Made by a program: the position numbers and the translations under genes
Part shown: piece by piece, positions 22,856 through 34,707 of the stretch
Layout of the letters: every line of letters starts with the position of its first letter
Position numbering within the stretch: the first letter of the stretch is position 1
Notes under the pieces: generated by a model
What the model saw: only the letters and a program-made list of their open reading frames with translations
Told to the model about the DNA's origin: nothing
The model's database searches: none
Assembly: GCA_033398695.1 (NCBI GenBank)
Contig: CM065802.1
Location: forward strand, 150,088,096 to 150,152,095
Origin: Orobanche coerulescens
Taxonomy: Eukaryota; Streptophyta; Magnoliopsida; Lamiales; Orobanchaceae
Length of the DNA stretch: 64,000 bases
Direction of reading: 5' to 3'

Positions 22856-23236
22856 TAACGTACGCTAAGAAGGAAGCTTAACGCACGTTATCCGCCAAAG
22901 ATAGCGAACGCTACGAATGAAGCATAGCACACGTAAAGAGGCCAATAATTGAGCTGGGCGTCTAGCACATGCGCCAGCCGGACGATGGGTCCGGATAAGA
23001 TTCCAGCGGATGAACCTAGACAGTTTTGAAGTCAACGAGTATTAATGTACGCTAAGGTATGTGTCTAGCATACGCTAATGGGTGGTACTTAAGTACGTAA
23101 CCTGATGGTGTAGCATACGTAATCGCGTACAGAATGAGAATAGTTAACTATCGGTGATGATAACGTACGCTAAGTATACTAGGTAGCATACACTAAGCGA
23201 CTAACGTACGTTATGCATGAAGACTAACATACGTTA
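22856..23236. repeat. Promoter-proximal dyad array in LTR-2 (11 copies)
   Basis: Starts at 22856, 22879, 22902, 22925 (exactly 23 bp apart), 23043, 23066 (23), 23111, 23161, 23184 (23), 23202 (18) and 23225 (23). Forms include TAACGTACGCTA, TAGCGAACGCTA and the perfect palindrome TAACGTACGTTA. The 11-base spacers are unrelated to each other. Confidence 0.93.
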
Positions 23237-23248
23237 AGGTCAGAAAGT

Positions 23249-23256
23249 TATAAATA
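23249..23256 (+). promoter_or_regulatory. TATA box of LTR-2
   Basis: TATAAATA, 24 bp start-to-start after the last dyad copy at 23225. Confidence 0.75.
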
Positions 23257-23820
23257 AGACATCACCCCATTTCACTTCATTCGTTTCTTTCACTTGGCTT
23301 TCAACCTACTTCATCCCCATAGAGTTCCCAGCCACTTTCTATATGGTTAGGACACCTTTTTATTGATCATTGAAGATTGGAGATTACTTATACTTGATCA
23401 TTGAAGTGGAGAATCATTTTGGATTGACACACAAGCAATCGAAGTTGGATTCTACCTATTGTCTCGGTGTTTTCTTCATCTTAAGGTATGTTAATGCTAT
23501 CTCCAACCTTGGATTCGTGTTCTTAAGTATATGATGATCATGCTATCAAGATATTAAGTCCATAGATGATTTATTCCACCAAACATCATGTTTAGAAGTT
23601 GGGATGATTATGCTTAAGATATCATTGTTGAGAACATTATAGTTGGAATCTTGTGTCGTAAAATGATATTGTTAACTAGATTATCAACCTCAGAATAACT
23701 GAATTACGTAAGAGAATTTTTGATCAAAGATTGGAGTATGACATCATGATTATATGCTTATACTTGAAGTTGTAAGACATTAGATCATCCAAGTTTTCAC
23801 GAGTGTATCATGCATGGAGT

Positions 23821-24110
23821 TAACGTATGTTAACTCTGATAATTTCGTGCTGCGAGTCAGTTGTCTGATCAGGGAAGAGACTGTCGGATGCATGTTTATC
23901 GTACGATAGGATCTACAGCTTACGTAAGCTAACGGGAATAATTAACGTACGCTACGTTGTGCACGTAACGTATGTTATATCATTAGACGAGTCAGTCGAC
24001 TGATCAGAGAGGAACTGTCGATACATGGTTAGCGTACGCTAGAGTTTGTAGCTTACGTACGCTAACAAGTAGGTTTAAGGTACGCTACAAAGGGTATGTA
24101 ACGTACGTTA
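23821..24110. repeat. Two phased four-site dyad arrays downstream of the LTR-2 TATA box
   Basis: A copy at 23821, then 23897, 23920, 23943, 23966 and 24030, 24053, 24076, 24099. Inside each group of four, spacing is exactly 23 bp. The groups are 133 bp apart and their flanks (TCAGTNGWCTGATCAG) are also duplicated. First members TATCGTACGATA and TAGCGTACGCTA differ by matched changes in both arms that keep perfect symmetry. Confidence 0.93.
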
Positions 24111-24954
24111 TGCATGTCAGAAAGGATACATTTTATGAACTTCCGACCATAATTTAGATTTTTAGATGTTCGTATAATGTGAGATGAACTCTATATTATT
24201 TCTTTTGTTTAAGGTTCGAGGTTTTCTACGTGATTGATCGAAGAGGCGACCTTAGAGTGTTTTGATATTCGTGGAAGTGTTATTCTTGTCATCTAATCGA
24301 GGAAAGTACTTTAATTGTTCTATATATTGATGTTATACATATTGTTGTGCATATATGTCGTTGTTGTGTGTCCACCTTGTGTTGGTCCGACGGGATCATC
24401 GGGGGATCTATGCTAGCATGCGCTGGATCATCGGACAGGATTTTCCACCTCGGGTTGGTTTGACGGAATCATCGGGGGATCTAGGCAGTGAATGCTGGAT
24501 CATCGGAATTACCATGTGTATGTTGTGATTTCATGTTGTGATTATCATTCGTGTATGATACTTATGAGTTTCTCGCAGGAAGAGGCTCGTTCGTATTTTA
24601 TCATTTACGTTAGTTTTGTTCTTCGTGAATCGTTGAATAATATGTTGTGGTACTTGTACTAGCATCGTTGTGCTGACCCCTTCGAGGGTGAACATTTGTT
24701 TATGTTCAGGATCCAGGAGAGCAGGAAAACAACCACTGGAGCTGCATGACGATGAGGGTGCAAAGTGATGTTCCGGCCGGGTTTAATTGTTTGTTGTTTG
24801 TGTTGTTTTTAATAAGTACTCGAGTACATCGTTGTTTGTGATGATTGGATTTGGTGATGTATTAATATTCTTCCTTTGGATATTTGTATTCTCGGTATTG
24901 GCCCAGAACTGTTATATTTTATTTCAGTTATTGTCTTTTCATTACTTCAGCCTT

Positions 24955-24979
24955 GTAAATCCTTATGTAAAGGATTTAC
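24955..24979 (+). promoter_or_regulatory. Conserved 3' hairpin in LTR-2
   Basis: GTAAATCCTT pairs perfectly with AAGGATTTAC around the 5-nt loop ATGTA, just before GACGCTGTAATATTCC near the LTR end. Confidence 0.75.
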
Positions 24980-25016
24980 GACGCTGTAATATTCCTGAAT
25001 ATATCGGGGGTGTTAC

Positions 25017-25574
25017 AGATTATATTCGAAGGCTCGTATCACTTTGTTCTAGCCGTATCCTTGGAGGATAACAAGGTGAAGTTGTTCCGATCATTTCTCT
25101 GGCGCGTGGCAAGTAGAGACGCGGTGTTTTTAGTGTTGGATCATCCAAAAGCTTGACGAATAAGATTCATGGGGAAGATCACCTAAATCTTGGGGAATCG
25201 CTTACGTGGAGTACACCATTTAATCAACGGACCACGAGGGTATGATTTTGAATCTTCTTTTGTTTCGTTTTATATTCGTATATACGTAGCTTGGTCGATC
25301 CTGTTAAGGTTCGAATCGAATTAGATTAGTATATTGCTTCCGCTGCACTTCGTTTTAGGCACCGAAGCCCAACAAATATAGTCGAGGAAGATTTTGAAGC
25401 TGATTTAGTTGATAACGAAATCAATAGTAAAGGTACGACTTACACATGTATTATTTTGTCATCTAATGTAAGTATCATATAAATATACATATTTTTAAAC
25501 TCAAAATTCGTAAATAAATAGATTTACACATTACTGTATAGTACTGACACATTTCAATGTTATGTTTTTTTCAG
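25017..25574 (+). other. CACTA-derived sequence upstream of the tnp-like gene
   Basis: No long ORF. At 25360-25435 one frame reads RHRSPTNIVEEDFEADLVDNEINSK, an acidic stretch that could be the last exon of a CACTA TNP2 transposase, followed by an intron-like GTACGA donor. The assignment rests mainly on what follows. Confidence 0.35.
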
Positions 25575-27515
25575 ATGGCCAGAGGTAGAGGGACTCCATT
25601 GCATGGTGGATGGGGAGGCTCCCTAGGAAAGGGTGACACACACAATTTTCACCCCGATGATGGAGTGAGACACCCAGTTCGTCCCGTACAGATGATTTAC
25701 GTACACCTATATCGTAAGATGAGGAGATTATTTTGGACACAGATGATGACTGATTGGATCGCACGAGAGGTGGTTCCTCAGATGCGGGCATCTCGAGTTC
25801 CCCAGTGAGGACGCATACCCGACCCGACCTCCCAGAGTGTTATATTCAGGGTGACATGTATAGTTAGTAAGTTTGTAAGGTACTCTAACATGTATAGTTT
25901 ATAAGTTTGTGAATTGTTCTAATTGGTTGGTGGTAGGTTGATGCCGTATGGTACATCGAGGGTGGTAGGATATTCCAGAGGAATATTCACGACAGTAAGT
26001 GGACGTGGAAAGTGCTCCCGGAAGAGCAAAAAAAGTTGTTTTTCATAGAGTTTAAGGTTACTTAAATATTAAATTGCATTTAAAGTTATACAAATTTGAA
26101 TGTCAGACCGCGTATATTTTGTCTGGTTAGGCAGCGCCCAGTATTTATCGGACCTCATATATTTAGTCTGGGTATGCTCCCACTATGTGTCACTTCAAGT
26201 TAAAATTAATATTTTCTTTTTATATTTTGTTGAACCACGTATATTTTGTCTGGGTAAGTGGCGCCTGGTATTTGTCGGACCGTGTATATTTTGTCTGGGT
26301 AGGCGGCGCCCAGTATTTGTCGGCCCGCATATTATTTTGTCTGGGTAGGCGGTGCGCAGTGTTTGTCGGACCGCGTATGTTTTATCTGGGTAGGCGGCAC
26401 CCAGTATTTGTTATTGTGGTTGGCATAGTAATTTGTTATATTCTTGGATAATCATGATAGCATATCAGCCATATCTGCATAATGTTTGTTTTTTCTAAAA
26501 TTATATATAAGGAACTTATAATTATCATTTTTGTGGTTGGAATATTAGTTAGATAGATTCTTGGGTATTCATTTTATAGGGTAAGTGCTGCTGATTTTTT
26601 TTTGAATAATATCCAAGAATGTTTCTTTCTACAGAAACATTATCGGTGGAACCCAGACCTTGAGGCCGCTATTAAGGATGTTTTCATGCGGCATCCACGT
26701 AGATGGTACACCAGCACATTATGCAATTGAAGGCAACTACCGACGAGGCCTTAGTACGTATCGGAGCAGATTTGGGAGTCTTTGCGGGAGGAGTGGCGAA
26801 CGGAGGGCTTTGTGGATAGGCTGAGGAACTGCAGCCAAAACAGGTTGAGTGAGCCAGGTGACAGTGGTATTGGCATCTCTAAGCATCATGGTGGGTCTCG
26901 CTCTATGTTTGTACATGCTAGAGCTATGGTACGTATCATTTCAAAAACTATGAAATTGCTGTAATAATTTTTGTCTTCATATCTTTCTTATAGTTAATTA
27001 TAGTTCCAGAGAGATGACTTGGGTGTCAACCTTCTTGGTATGATTGTTTTGTCAGGACACATATGAAGAAGGATGGCACTTATATCTACCAGCGGTCGAG
27101 GTCCACGGCTGTGAGTACTGGACTTTTTTAGTTGTATAGTTAGTAATTGGATGTGTATATAGTTCTCGAGAAATGTCAAAATTAATTTTTGATTTTCTTT
27201 TTTAGTTGCTTCCTCTAGATGCTTATTTTTGTAACTTATATTTAAATGAATAGTACGAGGTCGAGCGATGTATATCTGAGCTATGGGCGGCTGGAGAGAC
27301 TTCAGACATCAACCAAATTAATCTTGATGTCATTGTAGGTCTGAAGAAGGACCGCTACTATGGACTTGGCTGCATATTAGGCATCTTCAACCAGAAGGGC
27401 GATAGAGGCGCATCTTCATCAGCGCAGGCAGGGTATGAGCAGCTGAGGCAGCAGCTCGAGCAACTTCAGCAGACGCAGGTTGAGATGAGGGCCCAGCTTG
27501 AGCAGACAATTTCTT
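25575..27515 (+). pseudogene. CACTA (En/Spm) accessory protein, Transposase_24-like, multi-exon
   Basis: Exon-like blocks in order: 25575-25808, Arg-rich start then HNFHPDDGVRHPVRPVQ; about 25935-26055, AVWYIEGGRIFQ...TWKVLPEEQKKLFFIEFK; about 26635-26960, HYRWNPDLEAAIKDVFM, then WESLREEWRTEGFVDRLRNC and QNRLSEPGDSGIGISKHHGG; about 27060-27110, MKKDGTYIYQRSRSTAV; about 27254-27515, YEVERCISELWAAGE, then GLKKDRYYGLGCI and a Gln-rich coiled coil (YEQLRQQLEQLQQTQVEM) to a TAG. This series is characteristic of the plant Ptta/En/Spm family protein. At least one stop falls inside a block (26728) and the first intron boundary is unclear, so it is likely decayed. The protein is thought to bind subterminal repeats of CACTA elements. 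Confidence 0.7.
26100..26411. repeat. 46-bp tandem repeat within the CACTA gene intron
   Basis: Variants of CGTATATTTTGTCTGGGTAG followed by GCGGCGCCCAGTATTTGTCGGACCG recur about six times, interrupted near 26172-26230. Read directly. They fall in the intron between the second and third blocks. Confidence 0.88.
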
Positions 27516-29211
27516 AGGTGCAATCTCAATACAGGATCACACGCAGTCGCAGGTCATGCGTAGTCACAACGTGTCGGATATGTTGTCGGAAGAGATTAGT
27601 ATCGTGGGCGACCGTCATCTCCGTGCGACCTGTGGTTGTAAGTCTCCCTTTGTTGTGATAGTGCCTCGTCTGTTGCGAGTTACTGGTATGATTATGTGTT
27701 GTTAAGTGACGGAATCCTCCTATGGGTTTTGATTTCTTGATATGTGGTTATTTGACTCTCATATTTTGTTTATATGAGGAGTGTTGCTGGTTATGTATTC
27801 TTGACTGCTGGTTTCGTCTGCTGCGTGTATATTTCAAACTGATTTGTTCATTTGCAAGTGTTTTCGTGAAACCTTGTGCTCAATATGGTATGGAAATGTT
27901 TATGGGTGCGATTTACTCAGTCCGTAGGGGCTTCGGATGGACCAGTGGTTTAGCCCCGGTTCTAAGCAAGTTTGAACTGCGATGTGACTGTCTGTTTTCC
28001 GGTAAAAGACATCTATTGTCTTGATTTTGTACGATTTGATGCGTATATTATAATATGTTTAAACGAATATTGTTACATGAGCATTTTTGGGCATTCTAGC
28101 CAATTGAATTATTTTTGAAAACCTTGAGTATCTTAGATAATAAATTTCGAGACGTACTTTTAAAATGAATTGTTTTCTCGTGGTGCTTCCAAGGTGCCAC
28201 AATATGTTTCAAAATTCTTCTACCTCGAGGACCAAAATATTTTGAGATATTTCCAATGTTTTATAAAAACTTTTACTTAGACCCGAGGGTCGAATATTTC
28301 CGAATGTTTTTCATGAAAAGAAAGTGTCCTCATTTTTATCGAATGCGAAATAGTTTTCCAAAGTCTCGATAATGATGTTTCACGATTGTACTTTTTTGAA
28401 GGGTGATACTCAAGATCAATCGGTGTTTCCAAAATTATTTTCGAAAGGAGGTTTTCGCTTTTAAAACCTATCCATTCCTGTTTGAGGGCTGGGTATGTAT
28501 GTATGATGTTTGCGTTGTCGTTATGATGTTTGCTCCCGAGTATGATCGAATTGGTGGCATGAACGTCGAGGCATTGCCACGCATTTGTTCTACTAGCCCT
28601 CTGTGAGAGGTGTGAACTGGTGTTTACTGTTTATCGCCTCGTGGTGATTTGCGTGTTGTCGCACGAGTGTGAGCTGTTGAAGCTTGGGTTTGTACGTTTG
28701 TGTACATGTGTGATTGTTTCATAATGTTTGTAATTATGTGCTGGTTATCGTTCGGTCCGTTGAGGTCGCCGAACGATACCGTCGTTGTTGTAGTGTTTAT
28801 GTGTGTATTACTTTACGATGGTAATCGTTGTTTATGATATATGTTATGATTCTTTGTTGTGCTGAGCTGGCATCTCCGCTATATTGTTTTGCGACGTTAT
28901 GCCCCATTGTATCTAGCATTTGTATTTTCGGTATGCCGAGCCGAGGTGATTCAACCGTGATGTGCTGGGGCATGCACGTGTAAATTGTCCTTCTCGTCAG
29001 TAACGCATTTCAAGTGCGGACTCGAGGGATACCGAATTCAGTTTTGCGAATTGGCTACTGAGACTTTCGGAGTTCGCGCTTCAGCACAGATATCAGGATC
29101 GGCTCTGAGAGACCCACGGGAGATTTTCCTGTCGGATTCTTTTTGTGTTGTGACCTTATTTCCGTTGTTGTAAGTTGCGGGGACGACATTTCTTTTATAA
29201 GAGGTCGGATG
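27516..29211. other. Non-coding, element-derived sequence
   Basis: No recognisable protein. The last part (29165-29211) reads GCGGGGACGACATTTCTTTT then a purine-rich tract and TGTAATACC, the same signature that ends chromovirus pol and starts an LTR elsewhere in the window. This suggests the internal part of a non-autonomous or heavily decayed gypsy element. The rest is unassigned. Confidence 0.4.
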
Positions 29212-30238
29212 TAATACCTATACTATATTTGACTTCTGCAGTTTCTCCTTCTAAATTCTATCGACTTGCACGTGTTCGTCGATAATTTTTGAACTTGTTT
29301 GATGTCTCAGTTGTCACCGTTCGAACTGGTTTTGACCTTGTTTCAGATCGACCTCTTTATCATCGTGACCTTTCCGAGTTCGGTTCGATTCTTGTGAACC
29401 TTGTTTGGAAGTAACGTCTTTCACTTTCTACCAGTTCTTTTAATGTCTGGAGTTGAAGTGGGGACTTCAGAGTCATTGTTGGACTGTTGTCATTCAATCA
29501 TTGTTGTTCGATTGTTGTTGTTCGATCATTGTTATTTGATCATTATTGTTCGATCATTGTTATTTGATCTTTGTTGTTCGATCATTGTTATTTGATCATT
29601 GTTGTCCGATCATTGTTATTTGATCGTTGTTGTTCGATCATTGTTGTTCGGTCGTTGTTGTTCGAACATTTTTGTTCGATCGGGGTTGTCTGACTGTTGT
29701 TGCCTGATCTCGTACTGCGAACACCGTTAGTCAACTGTTTCGAGTGTTGCCAAGTGGGTCACCGAGCCGTGCATTGTGAGATGGTAGTTGAGAGATTTGG
29801 GGATTGAGGTTGCGTCTCTGCTCCGAAAGGACACAGAAATGCCTAGTGTAGGTTTTGAGGACTTCGGCGTATTCCGAATTGTTTGGGGTTGTCCTTGTGG
29901 ATCGTTTGTGTGTTTATTGCTGTTTTCTTGATTGTGCGTGTTTCCTTGTAATGGGTGCTTTGTGTTTTGTGATTGTTCGGATAATCGACTTGGTTGTATT
30001 ATCAGTTTGATGACGCTTGTCACTTGTTGTTTTTATTATGTCTCTATCGGTGGCGTTGTTATGGTCGTCGTGGGGCGTGTTTTCACGCTGTATATTCTTT
30101 CGCGTTGCTTGTAAAGTTTCGCCAATGGGCGAAAGTTACGCGTTTCTTGTGTATCTCGTTGAGTTTTCCTATCGGGATATTGCTTCTCCCTACTTATTTT
30201 AAGTTTCGGGACGAAACTTCTTTTAAGGAGGGTAGAAT
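29212..30238 (+). mobile_element. Decayed gypsy LTR/internal fragment
   Basis: Begins TGTAATACCTATAC like an LTR start but contains no dyad array or matching end. It contains the minisatellite at 29485-29700, and ends with TTTCGGGACGAAACTTC plus AAGGAGGGTAGAA, a second polypurine signature directly before LTR-3. Confidence 0.4.
29485..29700. repeat. TTGTTGTTCGATCATTG minisatellite
   Basis: Alternating units near 15 bp: GTTGTTCGATCATT and GTTATTTGATCATT, about twelve in all, degenerating on the right. Confidence 0.88.
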
Positions 30239-30807
30239 GTAATATCCGCAATTTCGGATTTCCGGTAATTTTCATTTTTTGGCGGAGGTCCGTTTCGACA
30301 ACTCAGTTTTGACCGTTTCGTCATTCTGAGAATATTTAATTATGCACTTTTTGTCATCCGAGTTCGTTTCGGTATCGTTTTGTTGAGTTCCGTGTTCTTA
30401 AACGACTTTTCCGCACTTGAGTTCGATTCTCGCGAATCTCGTCCGAAACTGTTGTTTTGAGTTTCTCGGAAGTTCATTTAATGTTATTATTCATGTTGTA
30501 AGCTTCGGTTTGGTGTTTCGATCGTGTATCATGTATTTCGGACGTTTTGGGCCATTTTCGTAATTTCCCAAAGTTTGGGGTAATTACTTCCATTGTCGAA
30601 TTTTGAGCCCTCGGGTGGTCGGAATCGTGTGTTCTCTTAGTGCTCGAATTCATCTTTGCGAGTACTTCTTAACCGTATCTTCGATTCGTATTCAGGTTTG
30701 GGTTTCGGGGTCGTTCGGGCCATCGGAGTTGGGCCCGGCCGAGTCATGGCCGGGCAGTCTGGGCCCAGGGCGGCACTGGCCGAGTTACGGCCGGTAGTGC
30801 TCGGTAG

Positions 30808-30913
30808 TTACGTACGTAAGGCTGGTTACGTACGTAAGACCTGGCCGGTTACGTACGTAACGATGCCGGCATTTCTGGGCAGAGATTTCGGCCATGGCCG
30901 GTTACGTACGTAA
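30808..30913. repeat. Dyad array in LTR-3: four identical perfect palindromes
   Basis: TTACGTACGTAA at 30808, 30826, 30849 and 30902 (spacings 18, 23, 53). The surrounding sequence is otherwise GC-rich. Confidence 0.95.
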
Positions 30914-30932
30914 GCGTCCGGTAGTGTACGGC

Positions 30933-30940
30933 TATATAAG
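30933..30940 (+). promoter_or_regulatory. TATA box of LTR-3
   Basis: TATATAAG, 31 bp start-to-start after the last palindrome at 30902. Confidence 0.7.
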
Positions 30941-31916
30941 GCCTGGCAGCGTGTTTTTCACCCATTTTCTCATTCTCTTCCTTCTCTTCCGCGGCTGGAG
31001 GTGTGGGAATCATGGAAAGATGTTGTTGGACAATCAATCCACGAAGTTCTTGAGTTTCTAACATCAATCAATCATCCCATAACCTCCTCCGATCTACCGA
31101 ATCAAGGTTAGATTTCTAGAAATCTAATTTTGGGGAATTTGGGTATTTTGGTTGATTTCGTCCGTTTAATCCGATTTAACTTAGGGTTATGATCTATTGA
31201 TGATTATTTAGATGTATTATATCATTTCCCTTGTTATTCCATGGTTGGATCGTATCGATTCGTTATTTGGGTCGAGTTCTTGACCGACGCCTTGAAGGTG
31301 TCCGGTAAAATATCTTAGAGGGGTTTTTGGGCGTTCTACGATTATTCTTCCTCGTATGATCTATGATTTATTGATTATATGTTGTTAGGGTCGAGTTTCT
31401 TGTGAAGAACTCGAGTCGGAACCCTTCCGTTCGTTGCCTTCTTTGGGGTCCGAGCATCCCGGTCGAAACGTGTTCTTCGGAGCGTTCGGTAGCAGTTAGT
31501 AAGGCAAGTATCTTACTATACGACTTGTATCTTGCGACTAGTAATCACGTATGAGATTTATGATGATTTTGCTTGCCTTCGTAAATATGTTCCGTTTGAG
31601 TTGGTTGTGTTTTCCGCAATTTGAAGGCTTTGTGATAATAGTGTTATATTGGTATACGTGTTAGGCGTTGTGCTATTTGTGCAGGATTGCGATGTACATA
31701 TGAGATGGTTGTACACGTGGTTGTGCAATGTATCGTGTACCGAACGTGTGTTATGTTGGTTAAGTGCCGTTGATTGATGATAGTTGTTGCGAGTGTTGAG
31801 GTTGTGTTATGAGCGTGCGATGTACGATTTTGTGGTGATCAATGTGATTGATTAATTGTGCTCATTGTTGTATGTAATGTGAATGTGAATGTGAATGTGT
31901 GTGTGACCGCTAAGTT

Positions 31917-32375
31917 CACTCGTGTTGGTTCAACGGGACCTACGAGGATTCGTGGCAGTGGACTACGGGGTCAGAACTTAGTGAGGTACTGAGGTCCAAT
32001 CGTGTTGGTCTGACGAGGCCTACGATAACGCATGGCAGTGGACCATGAGTTTCGGACACGGCGCCCAACCGGTGAGCTCGACGGGGCTTACGGTGACACG
32101 TGGCAGTGGACTACGGTGTCAGGACTGTGTGTGTGATTGTTGTGATTGATATAGTCCGTGCGGGTTGTTATGCCTACGGAGACACGTGACAGTGGATCAC
32201 GGTGTCGGAATTGGTTATGTCTGGTTAATAGTCCGTGTGGGTTGCTGAACCTACGGAGACACGTGACAGTGGATCACGGTCTCGAAATTGATTATGTTTG
32301 TTTAATTGTGCGTGATGTAGTCCGTGCGGGTTGTTGAACCTACGGAAACACGTGACAGTGGATCACGGTGTCATG
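31917..32375. repeat. Imperfect tandem repeat in LTR-3 (about six units of 75 bp)
   Basis: Units share YGTGYGGGTTG...CCTACGGAGACACGTGRCAGTGGAYYACGGTGTC. Related but shorter doubled blocks sit at the same place in LTR-2 (24370-24505) and LTR-6 (43205-43345). Confidence 0.85.
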
Positions 32376-33091
32376 AGCATGATACTTTTCAAATCAAAGT
32401 TTTTAAAGGAAAAGTTTTATGAAAATGAATGTTGGGCCGAGTCCTAAGCTTGAGTAAATGTTTCCCGTATTGTAAACTGTTGAGTTCTGAAACAAGATTT
32501 GGGTGAAGGCCCTTAAGTTTTTTTGAAAGGTTTTGGGAATCAGGACTTGAGGTCTTAAGGTTTTGAAATTCTAAAAATTCCCGAGCTGATAATCTTATTT
32601 TCGAATGCTTCATAGCTTATCTTCCCTTGTGAAAACCTCCCAGGAATATTTGATACTTGATTATTATATTTGATTCACGATTATTAATTGCTTGTTACAT
32701 TTCGTATGATTTGATACGTGCACTAGTAAAACAGTGGAGTTTTACTAACCCTCGAGTAATCGGGGGGTGGATGTCTGTTTTGCGTCCAGGTACATGCAGA
32801 TTCAGGGGAGCAGTCACAGGATTGGCACAAGAGGATGACAAGATGCGATACTAATCATGAGTCGAGAGTTGTTCTGATTTTTGTTGTGTTGTCAGAGTTG
32901 ATTTCAGTCTTCCGCTGTATTGTATTTCGACCCCTGTGTGGGTAATGTCGTTTAAGTCAGTTTTGTTGATTGGGTTGTGTGACCTCATCTGTCTGTGTAT
33001 TCACGTGTAAGTGACCATAACGGTCTGTATTATTTTATTGTTTGACCCTGGTTGGGCAAGCATTTGGTTGTTTATGGATGTTTAGCCTGGC

Positions 33092-33112
33092 AGATCCTTG
33101 TGGAAAGGGTCT
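33092..33112 (+). promoter_or_regulatory. Conserved 3' hairpin in LTR-3
   Basis: AGATCCTT pairs with AAGGGTCT around loop GTGGA, shortly before GGCGTGTAATATTCCC. Confidence 0.7.
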
Positions 33113-33152
33113 ACGGCGTGTAATATTCCCATATGGTTTTGGGGGTGTTACA

Positions 33153-34680
33153 GCCGTAAGATAGTACAGGAGCAAATGCTTGCCCGTTTGATAGTCCAGA
33201 AGGAACTACAACTAGAATTTATGAAACCGGGGATTGAGGTCTGGCTACAATGTGTATAAGGAAAACATTGTACACTTGAGATTTTATCGTACCTTGATGA
33301 TACTATCAGATCAAAGCAGATTACGGACCCATTCTTATTGTGGGTCCTGAATGAAGTAACTCACGGGAAAGCCCCTGGATTTGTGGTCTACGAGGATGGT
33401 GACTTGTGCATTGCAAGAATTGATTTTGTGTACGACAGATGAAGAGTTGAAAAACTCTATTATGAGAGAGGCTTATGCCCCCGTACTCTGTTCATTCGGG
33501 GTCTAATAAGATGTATAAGGACTTGAAATAATATTACTGGTGGGGAAATATGAAGTGAGAATTTGCATAATTTGTTTCAAGGTGTTTAACCTGTCAACAG
33601 GATAAGATTGACATAAGCGATCGGCGGGTATGCTGAAACTACTCTCTATTCCAGAATGGAAATAGGAGACATATGAATGGATTTTATCATAAACTTGCCG
33701 ATGAGTCGTCAAGGTATCAATACGATTTGGGTGATTATGGATCGTCTGACCAAATCAGCTCACTTCTTGGAGATCAAAGAAACGTGAGGTCCTAAAAGTT
33801 TAGCCCACTTGTTCATTCGATAGATCTTCAGGTTGCACGGAACTCCCAAGATTATCGTATCGGATCGTGATGAATGACTCGTGTCATATTTATGGAAGAC
33901 AGTTCATCATGCGATGTGTATGTAACTGAATTTCAATAGAAAGTTTCATCCATAGACCGATGGCCAGTCTGAGAGGACTATCCAGACTTTGGAGTATATG
34001 TTGAGAGCTTGTGCTCTCTATTGGAAACACGATTGGGAAGCCCAACTATCATTGGTGGAGTTCACCTACAATAATAGTTGGCATGCTTCAATTAAGATGG
34101 CACCTTATGAAGCATTGTATGTCCGTTGTTATAGGTCCCGATTACGGAACCTGATATGTTGTTAGCAGCTTGGGAGAATATCGCTCAGATTAGGAGTTGT
34201 TGGTTTACGTCTCAAAGCCGACAGCAGTCGTATGCAAATAACCATCGATAACAGCTTTAGTTCAAGTGGTGACCATGTACTGGTTAAGGTGTCTCCTACC
34301 CGAGGTGTTTTCCATTTCCGAAAAAAAGGCAAAGTGAGTCCAAGGTATATCAGACCATTTGAGATTTTAGAACGAGTAGGTGATGTGGCCTACCGTTTGG
34401 CATTGCCACAGACATCAAGTCGAATTCACAATGTGTAGAGGAAGTATATTACTGATCCAAGCCACATACTTCAGTTTGAAAAAATCAAGATAGCTGATGA
34501 TCATTCGTACTAGGATTGTCATTTATGAATACTTGAGAGGAGGATGAAATAATTGACAAACAAGACGATTCCCCTGGTGAATATTCAGTAGTCTAGACAC
34601 GAAGTCGAGGAGGCTACATGCGAGATCGAGGATAGCATGCAGGAGAGATATCCCGAGTTGTTTACCCCTTAGTTTCGAGG
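33153..34680 (+). pseudogene. Gyp-C: chromovirus pol, RNase H end to chromodomain, heavily decayed
   Basis: Begins at the last residues of the RNase H region ([19 protein letters not shown]), matching Gyp-D at 37680. It continues with [114 protein letters not shown] and a chromodomain remnant VEEATCEIEDSMQERYPELF. More than ten stops and several frame changes are present, the most of any gypsy copy here, so it is probably the oldest. Its RT half is missing on the left, where LTR-3 interrupts it. Confidence 0.88.
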
Positions 34681-34707
34681 ACAAAACTCTTTTTGAGGGA
34701 GGGAGTA

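Larger units (their letters stand above)
22701..25016 (+). mobile_element. Gyp-B 3' LTR (LTR-2, 2316 bp)
   Basis: Begins TGTAATATCTGG right after the purine tract AAGGAGAGTA and ends TCGGGGGTGTTACA. Order inside: dyad array, TATA box at 23249, a second pair of dyad arrays, a repeated CGGGGGATCT block (24370-24505), and a perfect 10-bp hairpin at 24955-24979. No ORFs of note. The flank after 25016 is CACTA-related, so Gyp-B inserted into or beside a CACTA element. Confidence 0.92.
30239..33152 (+). mobile_element. Chromovirus LTR (LTR-3, 2914 bp)
   Basis: TGTAATATCC at the left, preceded by a purine tract, and GGGGGTGTTACA at the right. The dyad array is four perfect copies of TTACGTACGTAA, then a TATA box at 30933, a block of about 75-bp repeats (31917-32375) and the 3' hairpin at 33092-33112. 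The flanking 5-mers differ (TAGAA, GCCGT), so it is a 3' LTR and not a solo LTR. It lies inside the pol of Gyp-C. Confidence 0.88.

Noticed and set aside
30239..33152. LTR-3 as a second solo LTR
   Set aside because: Flanking 5-mers TAGAA and GCCGT do not match and a polypurine tract precedes it, so it is a 3' LTR.
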